Below, in pieces: positions 41,969-53,053 of a stretch of 64,000 bases of DNA; position 1 is the stretch's first letter, and every line of letters begins with the position of its first letter. The position numbers and the translations under genes are program-made. The stretch lies in NCBI GenBank assembly GCA_024734495.1, contig JALMQS010000075.1, positions 9,471,313 through 9,535,312 on the forward strand, in the 5' to 3' direction. This DNA is from Forficula auricularia. Lineage: Eukaryota > Arthropoda > Insecta > Dermaptera > Forficulidae. The notes below the pieces were generated by a model that was given only the letters and a program-made list of their open reading frames with translations, was not told where the DNA came from and ran no database searches.

Positions 41969-44914
41969 TTAAATATATGAAAGTGTGTTTATTTTTATAA
42001 TTCTAGACATTCTGTTGGTATCTATAGTAAAATTCAAAACGCATGTTTTTTGGGAAAGGGCGTTATAAGCGATGCTTAATCTATAAATAGGGTTGGTTTC
42101 GGAATGACGTGTAAATGGAACTGGTGGATAGAATGGTTGATTTTGTCGTAGTGGGTACGAGGGATTGTTCAGTGGAAAAAGAATTTTAAGCTCAGGACAA
42201 CGAATGGTATCAGACATAATTTTAAAAGTGAATAAGTTGTCGGAAGCAATCATAGACGAAAGAATAGTTGACATGTCGAAAGTTTCAGCGATTTTCAAGT
42301 AGTCATGATCGTATCTAGACATAGGGCTACCAGAGAGAGACGCTAGATGTCTCAAAACTTTATGCTGAATTCTTTCAAGTCTAGCTATGTTGGTTTTTAG
42401 ATTCGGTCTCCAGATTGTTGAAGCATACATTACGACAGATTTAATCAAACTTATGTATAGGTATCTGATACAATTGGGGCTCCTAAAAGCTTTAGTGTTG
42501 CGAAATATGAACCCCCAAGTTCGGTTAGCTTTACTAACCACATGATTAATATGTTCATTAAACGTGAGCTTTGAGTCAAAGGTGACACCAAGGTCTTTGA
42601 TTGAAGTTACTCTAATGCAATAAGAAGTATCGTCCAGATAGTAATTGTATGAGATAAAATATTCCTTTTTTGAGAATGAAATGGTGAAGCATTTGTCAAA
42701 ATTTAGAAAAAATAAGTTTGCTTTGCACCAGATAGTTAAGTTTTTTAGGTCGGATTGTAGCTTGTTGCAGTCTGAAACTTTAGAAATGTCAAAAAACAAT
42801 TTGATATCGTCTGCGAATAGCAATATATTGCAATGTTGAGTTACATTGACCAGGTCATTAATAAATAAAAGAAACAATAGGGGACCAATGTGGCTACCCT
42901 GAGGGACCCCAGAGGGTGCTAAGAATTGTTGGGATACCGCGCCATTGATTCGGACGATTGAATATCTATCGGAGAGATAATTTCCAATCCATAGAATTAT
43001 ATTAGTTGGAAGATTAAAGTACTTAAGCTTTAGCAACAAAATTTCATGATTGATGAGGTCAAAGGCTTTTTTAAAATCAAGGTAAATAGCGTCGAGTTGT
43101 GTATTTTTGTTAAGGCTGAGGAAAATAGAATTTGTGAATAGAGTAAGATTAGTGACAGTTGAACGAGAATGTACAAATCCATGCTGTTTACTGGAAATCG
43201 CATCAGAGCAAATTAAAAGAATCTTGTTGTACATAATCTTGTCTAATAATTTTGGTATCGCACTTATTATAGCTATTGGTCTGTAATTTCTGATATTATT
43301 GCGTGAGCCACTCTTGAAAACGGGAGTAATAAATGATTTTTTCCATAGTTCAGGTAGAAATTTTTCTTCGAGAGAGAGGTTGAATAATATAAGTAAGGGT
43401 TTAATAAGAGACAAAGAACAGTTTTTGACTATAAAAGCAGGTACACCATCAGAGCCGACGGTGAGAGAGGGCTTCAATTCCTTTAATGCAGTGATTATTT
43501 CTTCCTCGGAAATTGTAATTGGAATATTACTAGCATGTTTATCGGGGACTAGAGTATTTGCACAATAGTTGGCAATAGTGTCTGAGTCAAATGTTACATT
43601 TGTTGTAGCCAAGCTATAGACATTTTTAAAGAATTCAGCAAAAAGATTGGAAATCTGTGCATCATTGGAGCCATTGAATTCATCGAGGAACATGCTGGAA
43701 GGATATCCCTTTGTGCCCCTCTTTGCATTAATGAAGTTCCAGAAGATTTTTATATTGTTTGGCACATTAGATTCAATATTTGAAATATAGGTAGAATAAC
43801 AAAGTGTGGCCTCGGCTTTACACAGAGACCTTAAGTTTTTGAAATCATTATAATTTGTTTCACTCTGATTACTCTTGTAATTCTTATGGGCAATTTTTTT
43901 GTTAATTATTAGCGAAATAAGTTTTTTAGAAAACCATGATGGATATCCAGCACTATTGCAATGCATTTTAGGGCATGTTTCTGCTATGAGGGACATTATT
44001 ATATCATAAAACCTCGTTACCGCAGAAGATAAATCTAAATTACATAAAGTGGTATTCCAATCAATTTCTTTCAATTTTTGACTAAGGACTTCAATGTTGC
44101 ATCTTGCAAAATTATAACTGACCCATTTTGATTTTAAAGAACTAAATGACGGTGACACACGTCTAGTACTACTAGCACAATTAAGAGATATATTTAAGAC
44201 AGGGTGGAATTCGTCTATTTTGGACAAGATATCGTTACTTAAGTCTATTTTACTATTAAGATTAGAGAAACATAAGTCGAGGATATTACCCTTACTATTA
44301 GTGAACAAATTGAACTGACTTAGACCTAAGGAATTGAAACTGTCTGTCAAAAGCGCCGCACAATATCTTGTAGATGAGGTACTTCTTTCTTCAAAGCTAT
44401 GTGAAGCACCGGAGGAGGATATTTTCCAGGAGATTCCCGATAAATTGTAGTCACCCACCAAGAACACATCATGATCCAAGTAGGAGCTTAAAATGTCCTC
44501 CACATGCATGACGTGTTCCTGATATAGAGATATGTCAGACGCCGGAGGGAGATACACTGATCCGATAATAATTTTTAATTCAGGGAGAATTACAAACAGT
44601 TGGTTAAAGGATAGCAGGTCATTTTCGATTGAGTGAAAAGATCTACTAAGTAAAGATTTATTTATGGCAATGAGGACTCCACCTCCTCTGGAACTGACTG
44701 TTTCGGATCTGTCATCTCTGTAGATAATGTAAGGGCCAATATCGATCTCAGAATCATGCACAGAATTGTTGATCCAGGTTTCGGTTAAAATAATGACATC
44801 ATAATTAAGTGCGAAGGTTGCGGCAGACAACCTCACCTGATCCAGTTTACATCTCATACTTCTGATATTCTGGTAGTATATTTCTAAATAAGGCTTGTCG
44901 AGCTGGATCCGTCC
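41969..44914 (-). CDS. LINE ORF2: APE endonuclease and reverse transcriptase
   Basis: Cuts target DNA and primes reverse transcription of the element's RNA at the nick. The ATG-initiated frame is 962 codons (44857-41969), but it is open 57 bases further (to about 44914), and that extension encodes I-Y-Y-Q-N-I-R-S just before the ATG, holding the endonuclease's first catalytic Asn. From the ATG: catalytic Glu in T-E-T-W (26), V-G-D-Y-N (134-138), D-E-F-H (216-219), RT motif A Y-L-D-F-K-K-A-F-D (592-600), G-V-P-Q-G-S (650-655), and F-A-D-D (681-684). The C-terminal half lacks RNase H. All key residues are present, so the protein could be functional. Frame relation to ORF1 is -1, with an A AAA AAC heptamer in the overlap. 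Confidence 0.9.
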   Translation of the reverse strand, partial: GRIQLDKPYLEIYYQNIRSMRCKLDQVRLSAATFALNYDVIILTETWINNSVHDSEIDIGPYIIYRDDRSETVSSRGGGVLIAINKSLLSRSFHSIENDLLSFNQLFVILPELKIIIGSVYLPPASDISLYQEHVMHVEDILSSYLDHDVFLVGDYNLSGISWKISSSGASHSFEERSTSSTRYCAALLTDSFNSLGLSQFNLFTNSKGNILDLCFSNLNSKIDLSNDILSKIDEFHPVLNISLNCASSTRRVSPSFSSLKSKWVSYNFARCNIEVLSQKLKEIDWNTTLCNLDLSSAVTRFYDIIMSLIAETCPKMHCNSAGYPSWFSKKLISLIINKKIAHKNYKSNQSETNYNDFKNLRSLCKAEATLCYSTYISNIESNVPNNIKIFWNFINAKRGTKGYPSSMFLDEFNGSNDAQISNLFAEFFKNVYSLATTNVTFDSDTIANYCANTLVPDKHASNIPITISEEEIITALKELKPSLTVGSDGVPAFIVKNCSLSLIKPLLILFNLSLEEKFLPELWKKSFITPVFKSGSRNNIRNYRPIAIISAIPKLLDKIMYNKILLICSDAISSKQHGFVHSRSTVTNLTLFTNSIFLSLNKNTQLDAIYLDFKKAFDLINHEILLLKLKYFNLPTNIILWIGNYLSDRYSIVRINGAVSQQFLAPSGVPQGSHIGPLLFLLFINDLVNVTQHCNILLFADDIKLFFDISKVSDCNKLQSDLKNLTIWCKANLFFLNFDKCFTISFSKKEYFISYNYYLDDTSYCIRVTSIKDLGVTFDSKLTFNEHINHVVSKANRTWGFIFRNTKAFRSPNCIRYLYISLIKSVVMYASTIWRPNLKTNIARLERIQHKVLRHLASLSGSPMSRYDHDYLKIAETFDMSTILSSMIASDNLFTFKIMSDTIRCPELKILFPLNNPSYPLRQNQPFYPPVPFTRHSETNPIYRLSIAYNALSQKTCVLNFTIDTNRMSRIIKINTLSYI

Positions 44915-45801
44915 TCGTTTTTTGAATTATTTTTGCTTATAGCATTGGAAGTATTCACCCCAATTTCATTTTGCTTTTCATCAGAGGGCTTTGAAAATAT
45001 GGAGGTATGAATTTGGTCATCTTTCAATTTGCCCATGAATGTAGATATTAGAATACCTTCAGGCCAAATTTCGGGATTCGTAATTTCCTCTAAGTGATGC
45101 TCATCGAATGAAATGTGAAACGATGAATAGGTGTCATATTTAGTTTTTAATTTTGTGCACTTAGCTGTTGGGATGTTCATGTTAGATTTAATATGTTTAT
45201 CAATAACATCTGTAGTCGTGTCGGGGGCTACACGTGTTACAAAAATGGCCTTTCTTTGGATTCGTTTCTTGGCTGGTTGAAACGAAACACTAGGTCCCTT
45301 GCATAGTATGACTGGTTTGTTTTTGTTTTTATTTTTATTTCTCCTGCTGAGCACAGTCTTGAATTCGTCTTGATCAGAGTCATTCAGAACTACAGTTGAA
45401 GAGGTAGGTTGCGATTCCATCTGACTAGTCGTCTTCGTAAAGGAGGTCTTGGTTAGAGTGGGCCTCTGAGTATTTTTCAAAGCCATATTGGAGACATGAG
45501 GATTTGTAGAAAGAGTAGGCGTCGGAGTCTCAGATTTAGTCATCAACTTAGAACTCAGGTCATCTACCAGCGACCTTAGTTCAGAGTTTTCAGACCTGAC
45601 GGAGACGAGGTCCTTTCTCACTAAAGACATTTCTGATTTTAGGAGAGACACGGTTTTTAGAATTTCTTTTATACTATCATCGTTGTCCTCTTTACATTTA
45701 GTAATTTTTACTAATCTGCTAGCCAAATCTTGTTTCGTTCCTGTTATGGGCAAGTTTAACGAGCTCACTAAGTTAGATAGGTCTTGTTTATTTAATTTCA
45801 A
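44884..45801 (-). CDS. LINE ORF1: RNA-binding protein with SAP-like motif
   Basis: Probably coats element RNA and takes part in the retrotransposition particle. Residues ~5-33 resemble a SAP motif (D-L-S-N-L-V-S-S-L-N-L-P, G-T-K-Q-D-L-A). Residues ~45-95 are heptad-like and likely coiled coil. A basic stretch (R-R-N-K-N-K-N-K-N-K) lies near 152-161, and an RRM-like region follows (I-F-V-T-R-V-A-P-D to F-M-G-K-L). No zinc knuckle was seen. Position 45801 is a TTG, not ATG. An ATG at about 45842 starts M-S-S-K-Q-D-L-K in another frame, and one missing A in the A-run near 45822-45826 would explain the break. So ORF1 is intact in its body but has a damaged start, or the assembly dropped a base. 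Confidence 0.8.
   Translation of the reverse strand: MKLNKQDLSNLVSSLNLPITGTKQDLASRLVKITKCKEDNDDSIKEILKTVSLLKSEMSLVRKDLVSVRSENSELRSLVDDLSSKLMTKSETPTPTLSTNPHVSNMALKNTQRPTLTKTSFTKTTSQMESQPTSSTVVLNDSDQDEFKTVLSRRNKNKNKNKPVILCKGPSVSFQPAKKRIQRKAIFVTRVAPDTTTDVIDKHIKSNMNIPTAKCTKLKTKYDTYSSFHISFDEHHLEEITNPEIWPEGILISTFMGKLKDDQIHTSIFSKPSDEKQNEIGVNTSNAISKNNSKNEDGSSSTSLI
44914..44922 (-). promoter_or_regulatory. Candidate -1 frameshift heptamer A AAA AAC
   Basis: Minus strand TCA AAA AAC in the ORF1 frame (44922-44914) gives the canonical X XXY YYZ arrangement; slipping -1 enters the ORF2 frame, open from there. Downstream sequence is GC-rich (GAGGACGGATCCAGCTCG), but I did not establish a stable stem or pseudoknot. 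Confidence 0.5.
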
Positions 45802-45925
45802 CAGACTATCTTCATAGTTTTTAAATCTTGTTTAGAAGACATAATTCAAATTATAGTAGAGTAGCGTGATCTTGCGGCAATTCACTGAACGAGCACAAGC
45901 TAATAGCGCCTCTTGCGGCAAAAAC

Positions 45926-46924
45926 AAAAGATAGAAATAAAAAATCCTCGTTGAATTTTCAGGTTATGTCGATTTTTGAAGATGTTTGATTCGTGATAAA
46001 AAATTAATTAATCTAATATGATAATATAATTTTTATCTCAGAATACCTTGGGGACACTGTTAGTATCTTTCAATGAAGATTTTCCTGAGATGTCTGCTGG
46101 AAAACGATAATTTCGATGAATTTTTACTGGAGGGCAAAAACAGTGTTGACTCGACGAAGGTTGGGCACTGATATTTATTTATTAGGGTCAACATTATGCT
46201 GACCTTTCTGGTAACAGCTTAAAGAATAACACCACGGTAACTCGTATTTGCTATTTAATTAATTTTCACTAAGTAACTAATATGAAGTATTTTTATATCA
46301 GGAGAAAATTGTAAATTGGATTATTTAAATTTTAGGGGTATAAATAATTAATATAGTTAATTGGAGGAAAAAGTGAACACTTGTATTTCAAAACGGAGTA
46401 CTCTTTCAAGAAATTGTGGTGATTTCAAAATGTTTATGGTAGCAAAATGCTTGAGCTAGAAAACTGAAACTTTTGAAACTAAATCTAGATAATTCTCATC
46501 AGCTGCTCCATAATTATATTAAAAAATTCAATTTTTTCTGATTTTTGCATTTTTAAACAAGCTTTGAAGATAGAAAACTCAAAACATAATCAATTACCAC
46601 CCCCACCCCATACACCTCCAAACGTTTTAACATAAGAAAGAACTTTCTACTAAGTTACTGGGTATCGTAATTCATACCGAAATGCAAAAAAAAAAAACAG
46701 CCAAAAAAATAAAGAATTATAGTAATTTTTCCTTACCTACTTCCCGGCATTTTTAAACTTAAAAGTTCAAAAGTAAGAAAAAAAATTCAATTCCCAGATT
46801 GACAGCCTGCGAAACTTGCATAACGTACTTAATGAAAAGAAATTATGTCCACTTTAAGAAAAGAAACGGAAAAACTTTTCATTAGACTGCTTATGATTAT
46901 TAGTGGTTTGATTTATTACTTTTA
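45926..46924. other. No gene seen; repeat at right end
   Basis: 46815-46920 recurs at 49008-49110 (TTATGTCCACTTTAAGAAA, GTGGTTTGATTTATTAC). The Helitron at 46925 is inserted at the end of this repeat. Confidence 0.5.
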
Positions 46925-48485
46925 TCTACTCTTATTAAACCAGCAAAAATTGTATATTTATTTGTTTGTATATATATTTGTTTGTTTATATATTTGTATC
47001 TTGGTTATATTTTGAAAACGACTCTACCGATTTTGATGAAATTCACGGGTTAGGGGGTTTTTGGGGTGACAATTCGATCTGTCACGGTCTCATCTTCGAC
47101 AAAATTGTTTTTGATGGGTTTTTTCGTAATCAAATTAATTATTCTCAGGTAGACAAATCCCATTCTTAGGGTTTTAAAAAAGGTTTCCTTTTTCCTTTTG
47201 TACCCAGGCAGACAATGGGTTGCCTTATTTCATTGTTCTAAAAGGCCTTGAAGAAGTATTGTGATTGTGGATTTTAACATATTTTTAACCGACTTCAAAA
47301 AAGGAGGAGGTTCTCTATTCGACTGAATTTTTTTTTTTTTTTTTTGTGCCTATGTTACCTCATATCTCCGCCAATTGTCAACCGATTTTGAAAATTTTTT
47401 TTGCATTGGGTCCAGTCTACTTCCGATTGGTCCCATTTTTTTTCGTTTTTTTTCATAGGTATTAGACCTTTTTTATTAGGTTTGTTTAGACCTAACCTCT
47501 TTGTTTATGAACCGATTTTGATGGTTCTTTTTTTATCCGAAAGGAGGTGTCTTATGGATGGTGTCATATTAATTTGGTCAAGTTCTGATGATATGATCAC
47601 TATTAATAACATCACTAAAAGAGAAAAATAAAAATAATTTTAAAGAAAAAATAAAAACCGACTTCAAAAAATTAAATGCAACAAATAAAATACACTAAAA
47701 GGTATAAAATAATTATTATCTTATTTAGTTACAACTAAACGACGAAATATTAACATGAAATTACTTTTTGAAGTTGGTGCCAAACATATACCTTTTAGTG
47801 AATCGCACTCGACGGATCTTACTTAGTACGTTCTGGCGGGTGCGACTCGCTTATAAAGGTATAGTTTGTTTGGCACCGACTTCAAAAAGTAGTTTCATGT
47901 TAATATTTCGTCGTTTAGTTGTAACTAAATAAGATAATAATTATTTTATACCTTTAGTGTATTTTTATATTTGTTGCACTTTAATTTTTTGAAGTCGGTT
48001 TTATTTTTTCATAAAAATTCTTTTTGTTCTCCATAAACGTTAGAAATATTAATAAACGTTTTATAATTGTTTTTATAAAGAACTTTATTTATTTAATAGA
48101 ATTAAAAATAATCAAGAATTTATTTAAAAATATATTTCGCATAAGCAGGTCTCAATTTTCTGAAAAAACAACACATTTTGATAGGTTTTATTTATTAACA
48201 ATTGGATGAATAAAAATGAATCATATGGTTGAATCAAAACAGGTGCAGGAGGTGGGGTGTAGTGGTGGGGGATCCGGGGGTAGGGCGAGGTTTCGGGGGT
48301 GGGGTCAAGCGGGGTGGGGGTACAGTGGGCGAACTGCTATATATATTTGTATTTTTAATTTGAAAACGGCTCTCAAATAAAAATCGACCTTTTTATCATA
48401 ATTTTAAATTAAAAATAATATTAAAATAAAGGTTTTAACTGAAGGAAGAAGTTACCGAGCATCGCTAGGTGCCTCGAGGTACTAA
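46925..48485 (+). mobile_element. Nonautonomous Helitron, copy 2, interrupted
   Basis: TC start after A, hairpin ACCGAGC-ATC-GCTAGGT, 11 bases, CTAA before T. Matches 25319-26152 on both sides of an insertion at about 47286-48021. A G-rich tract is at 48247-48320. Confidence 0.85.
47286..48021 (+). mobile_element. ACCGACTTC-family element, copy 4, with inverted spacer
   Basis: Its limits are set by comparison with the uninterrupted Helitron copy (25666-25680). 5' segment 47286-47600 is internally shortened; foldback arms are about 47657-47780 and 47872-48006. The spacer (47781-47871) is in the opposite orientation to copies 2, 3, 5 and 6 relative to the 5' segment. Confidence 0.85.
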
Positions 48486-48574
48486 TTATTATTATGAAAT
48501 ATATGTTTCAAAATTGATGGCGCTCTTCTGATGGGAAAAATCAACGAATCTGAATAAAAATATATAAAAATAAA

Positions 48575-49224
48575 AGCAAATAGGTAGTCTTTCTTCTTAT
48601 GTATGCCTAATATTTTCCATTTATTTTAATTAAAAATAATATATCCAATATTTCAATCTTTCTTAATAGTTCCTTAAAAAAGTAAATCCGGACTCTATTG
48701 GTGTCGCTTCAATGTATGTCTTTCCATCCGCCTGTCAGGACAATGTGACTTGTAAACAAAAGAAGATAAAAATTTGAAAAATAGGCTGGGCATCGGAGAT
48801 TGGAAAATATCAATGAGAATACAAAACTATGGTATTCAATGACACCTCCGGATAGCAGTCGACGCCCCGATAAAGAAAATAATAATAATAATAATAATAA
48901 TAAAACAAGTTATATGTATTCATTTTCCCTGTGATTTCAAATTATTTCAAAATTTTAAACGAATTATTATTTTGGGAGAAGAATTCAATTTTTTTGTATA
49001 ATTGAAAACGTACCTAATGTAAAGAAATTATGTCCACTTTAAGAAAGCAACGGAAAATTATTTTTATTAGACGGTTTATGATTAGTAGTGGTTTGATTTA
49101 TTACCAATAGGTCCGGATTTACTTTTGTAAGGAACTATTAAGAAAGATTGAAATATTGGATATATTATTTTTAGTTAAAATAGAAAATATTAGGCATACA
49201 TAAGAAGAAAGACTACCTCATTTG
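48575..49224. repeat. Foldback with ~400-bp centre
   Basis: Arms 48575-48708 and 49103-49224 are inverted copies (GTAGTCTTTCTTCTTATG, CCAATATTTCAATCTTTC, AGTAAATCCGGAC). The centre holds a GACGCCCCGATAAAG...(AAT)n end (48866-48903), like a LINE/SINE 3' tail. Confidence 0.7.
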
Positions 49225-49233
49225 CGTTCATTT

Positions 49234-50620
49234 TTAACCGACTTCAAAAAAGGAGGAGGTTCTCAATTCGACTGATTTTTTTTTCTATGTTACCTGATAT
49301 CTTCGTCAATTGTGAACCGATTTTTATGATTTTTTGCATTGGGTTTAGTCTAGTTTCCGATTGGCCCCGTATAATTTTCATTGGTATTGGACCTTTTTGC
49401 TATGTTTGTTCAGGCATAACTTCTTTGTTTATAAACCGATTTCGATGATTCTTTTTTTATTGGAAAGAGGGTTCCTTAGAGCTTAGTCCCATATTAATTT
49501 GGTCAAGTTCTGATGATATGATCAATGACGAATTAACGTAAATTTCCAATTCTTAGGAGCAAATAATCGAAATATAATAAATAAAATCTTTTATAAAAAT
49601 CAATCTTAAAACATTCATTTAAAACCCGCCAACGTTTCTAGAGAATGTCTATATTAATGAATTTAATTTTATTATCATTTTCTAGTTCATTCGCCCGACG
49701 CTTTCTCTTACGAGATGCATGCAAGGTATTATATTAAGTCACTATTAATAAAACACTAAAATGAGCAAAATAAAAATAATTTTAAAAAAATAAGTTGACG
49801 TGTTCTGATGTGGCCATCTACTTGACTTTACCATACAACCTGGCTCTAAAATTATTTATAATCATATAGGGGGGCTAGTTTTTGCATTTTTAGAATCCTG
49901 GGACCCACTGATTATGTATACAAAATTTGGTTGAGTTTGATCAAACGACTTAGATTTTTAATTTTTAACCCCCTCGACCCCCCTTAATTTTGGGTCGATA
50001 TGCACTAAAATCTAATCAGCTCTTAATCTCAATGGACCAAAACTACGTGTGAAATTTGGTTTCGATATTCACACTAGTTTTTGAGCTAGCTCGTCCACAA
50101 ATTTGGTAACGCACAGACTAACTAACTAACAGACATTTTGACAAAACAATTATTATCTCAAAAAATATAATTTTTTCGATGTTCACTTATTAGAGCTTTT
50201 TTGTAGACCGCTATGCCATGGTTTAGCTAAAAATTTTTAATCGAAATAGTTTCAGCCGTTTTTTAGATATTTTGAAAAAAAGAAGGAAAAACCACTTTTT
50301 TCATGCCCGATTACAATACTTGACCATCCCCTGTATGGTAAAGTAAAAAATAAAACCGACTTCGAAAAAATTAAATGCAGCAAATAAAATAATAATAACT
50401 TCAAAAATAAAATAAAATGCACTAAAAGGTATAAAATATTTATCTAATTTAGTTACAACTAAACGACGAAATATTTACATGAAATCACTTTTTGAAGTCG
50501 GTGCTAAACAAACTATATAAGCGAGAGTTCCCGCTAATCGTACTAAGTAAAATCCGTCGAGTTTGATTCATAAAATGTATATGTTTGGCTCCAACTTCAA
50601 AAATAGTGATTTGATTTGAT
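49234..50620 (+). mobile_element. ACCGACTTC-family element, copy 5, interrupted and 3' truncated
   Basis: 5' segment 49234-49790, then an ACTTTACC element (49797-50345), then the foldback left arm and spacer (50350-50595) and only the start of the right arm. The spacer contains the direct-orientation CGTACTAAGTAAAATCCGTC. Confidence 0.8.
49797..50345 (+). mobile_element. ACTTTACC-ended element, copy 3 (one internal unit)
   Basis: GACGTGTTCTGATGTGGCC to CCCCTGTATGGTAAAGTA, with only one of the ~118-base units, so unit number varies between copies (three at 3564, two at 24853). Confidence 0.8.
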
Positions 50621-51825
50621 ACTTTCAGTATACTAATCATAAACAGCCTAATGAAAGTTAAAGAGCTGACTTCTTCTATATGCCATCATCTTAAATTGAA
50701 AAATAATTATCGATTCCTATCGAATACTGGAACAAGATAATACTCTTTTAAAGGAGAGAATAATCTACAAAACGTCGGTTTTTTAGAAGATTGAAAATGT
50801 TTTTCCAATAAATTATTTTATTTAGAAACGCATCTTCATTTATTGGACTCCCTCTCTATCATTTTCCATTTTTTAGTGTAGGTATATGAAATAAAAATGT
50901 GTTTTTTAAATTATATTATTTTACCATATATGGTAATCGATGGATTGTTTGGAACGAATCTGTTTTTTAGGGACCATACGTGCCGAAGTTATATTTCATG
51001 TGGGGTTAAGAATAAATAAAAGCTTTTGTTCATCCTACGCCTAATAGAACGTGCAGAGCCGGTGCAAGGCAGGTTCAGTGCGTTCACCGAACCCGCCCCG
51101 CGGTCTAAAAAAATTACCCAATTAAAAAACACCGATTTTGATTAGTTTTTTATAGATTAATTATACCATTAGAATCCAGTTCGATATGAAGCTGTTCCAC
51201 AAAATCATAAAGTGCTTTTATTAATTTACTCCAATAGTAATTAATAGAAAATCAATGGAGATTTAATAGTTTCTTAATAAATTCTTTCATAATAAATTAT
51301 CCAGATTAGTACTTCTTGAAATAACCATCTTTTTCTAAACATAATAATATTTTTTGAAGTGAAACTTCTTTTGGATTCTCGATAAGGGAGTAAAACCGGC
51401 TCATGGCCGTCACGAAAAACCGTCATAGCTAGGTGGCGGTAACCACGCCCCCGGGGACCCCCACCACCGCTCACCAGATGCACACGTACATAGAAGTGGG
51501 AAATTTAAAATATATTTCTTATCATTACAAATAATTAAATAGCAAAATAGAAATTAGTGCTGAAACCATCTAAATTGACATTTTTCGATAAGATATTCTT
51601 ATTAAAAAATCTCACTTTAAATGGCTTCAGCCCAAACTTCTATTTCGCTTAGATAGTTATTCAAATCTGGAAAATAAATAAATAAATAAGACATAAATTA
51701 TAATAGAATTACAATATATATATATTGTTTGGATTAAATATTTTCCATAAATTCTTAATTTCTAAACTTTATTTAAAAAAATAATACAAAAAAATACATG
51801 ATATTTTAGAAAAGTAATATTTTTT
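50621..51825. other. No gene seen
   Basis: A degenerate relative of the 40520 motif (GGAGAGAATAATCTAC then AAAACGTCGG) lies near 50754-50785. Otherwise unassigned. Confidence 0.4.
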
Positions 51826-52995
51826 TTATTGATTCATCCCTGGCCTTTTTAGCCATGAGTTACAGATTTTTACAATTAAAATTAAATTGATAACATAAAA
51901 AATGGAATACAAAATATAGTACATAAACAATACAATACAAAATAAATTACAATACAAAATACAATACCATACAAAATACACTACAATACAAAATACAATA
52001 CAATACAATATAAAATACAATACAACGCAAAATACAATACAATATCAAATACAAAACACAACAAAATACAATACAAATACAAATATAAAAATACACATAA
52101 ATACCGCTCCAGCAATCCATCTACAAGTATTAAGATTTTACACATATAAGTATATACAAACTCGCAGAAAAGTAATATAAATAGAATAAAAACAATTGGG
52201 AACAAAGCAATAGGTCATTATTGAATTGTAATAATTGTAAATAGTATTGGATAATTGTAAATAAATTGAAAATTTTGAAACAACATAAATCGAAATTCAT
52301 TCATGTATAAGAAAATATTAGAAAGAGTAAATCTATGCTTCGTCGTTGAATTATTTAACCTATAATCTTCAAACTAACCTAAGAGAGAAAAAGAGAGAAT
52401 GAAATGAAAAGAGAGAGGAATACTAGAAGTTTTACTTCCGTCGTGCGTAAGCTTGACACACTCAGAATTTATTTTATCATTACTTATTTATTTACAATCA
52501 GCTTAAAGAATTACATAGCTTTAAGTAAATTTGATTACATAGAAATGGACTTGAAGGAGGATCATCCAGTGATGACTTCTCTAATTGAATTTATTTTTCC
52601 AGTTAAAAGTTAACATTCGATCTTCTGAATCCAGTACATAAAATTTCTTTCTTCTTCTGATTGTTTCACTGTTGTCCAGAAGAACGATGGCCGATATATT
52701 AGTATGATTTTCCAGTTTCCTTTTGTGTTTAATGATTTGATTGCTTATGACCTCTCTAACTGATGGTACATCAAGATCAATGTCTAGTCTTTCATTTAAA
52801 ATATACCAGGGGCATTTGATATGCTTCTGAGAATTTTCGATTGGGCTCTTTGAATTTTACTCAAGTTAGATTCACTTGCTGTGCAAACATAATAAAAGAA
52901 TAATTTTTCAATTTTATTTCCAATTGGACCAACTAATAAATTTGTTGAAAAGTTTTTATTTTGCCTAGAATAGCAGAGTTGTTGAATCATAAAGA
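51826..52995 (-). mobile_element. Jockey-like LINE 3' part
   Basis: Coding remnant 52620-52990 followed (minus strand) by a 3' UTR with degenerate ATACAA repeats (51900-52075) and an end reading ATGGCTAAAAAGGCC, then GATGAATCAATAAAAAAAAT. 5' truncated. Confidence 0.6.
52620..52995 (-). pseudogene. Jockey-like ORF2 C-terminal fragment
   Basis: Minus strand: S-N-L-S-K-I-Q-R-A-Q-S-K-I-L-R-S-I-S-N-A-P in one frame (52871-52809), then after loss of one base near 52810 the frame continues W-Y-I-L-N-E-R, D-L-D-V-P-S-V-R-E-V-I, L-L-D-N-S-E-T-I-R-R-R and V-L-D-S before a stop near 52615. These are the standard C-terminal blocks of Jockey LINEs, past the RT domain. No catalytic part is left. Confidence 0.7.
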
Positions 52996-53053
52996 TAAAG
53001 ATAGAGAACAACCTCTTTGTTTCTCTTTATGAATAAATTTGTGTCAATAATTA

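Larger units (their letters stand above)
41787..45925 (-). mobile_element. Nearly full-length two-ORF LINE (CR1/Jockey superfamily)
   Basis: Minus-strand order: short 5' UTR (from about 45925), ORF1, ORF2, a ~150-base 3' UTR and an (AAAT)n tail (41787-41818). ORF2 is uninterrupted, so insertion is fairly recent. The 5' boundary is approximate and no target-site duplication was found by eye. Confidence 0.85.

Noticed and set aside
42645..43568. Plus-strand frames opposite ORF2
   Set aside because: Antisense shadows of the reverse transcriptase frame.
51826..52205. Tyr/Cys/Ile-rich minus-strand frames resembling membrane proteins
   Set aside because: Translations of degenerate ATACAA repeats in a LINE 3' UTR.
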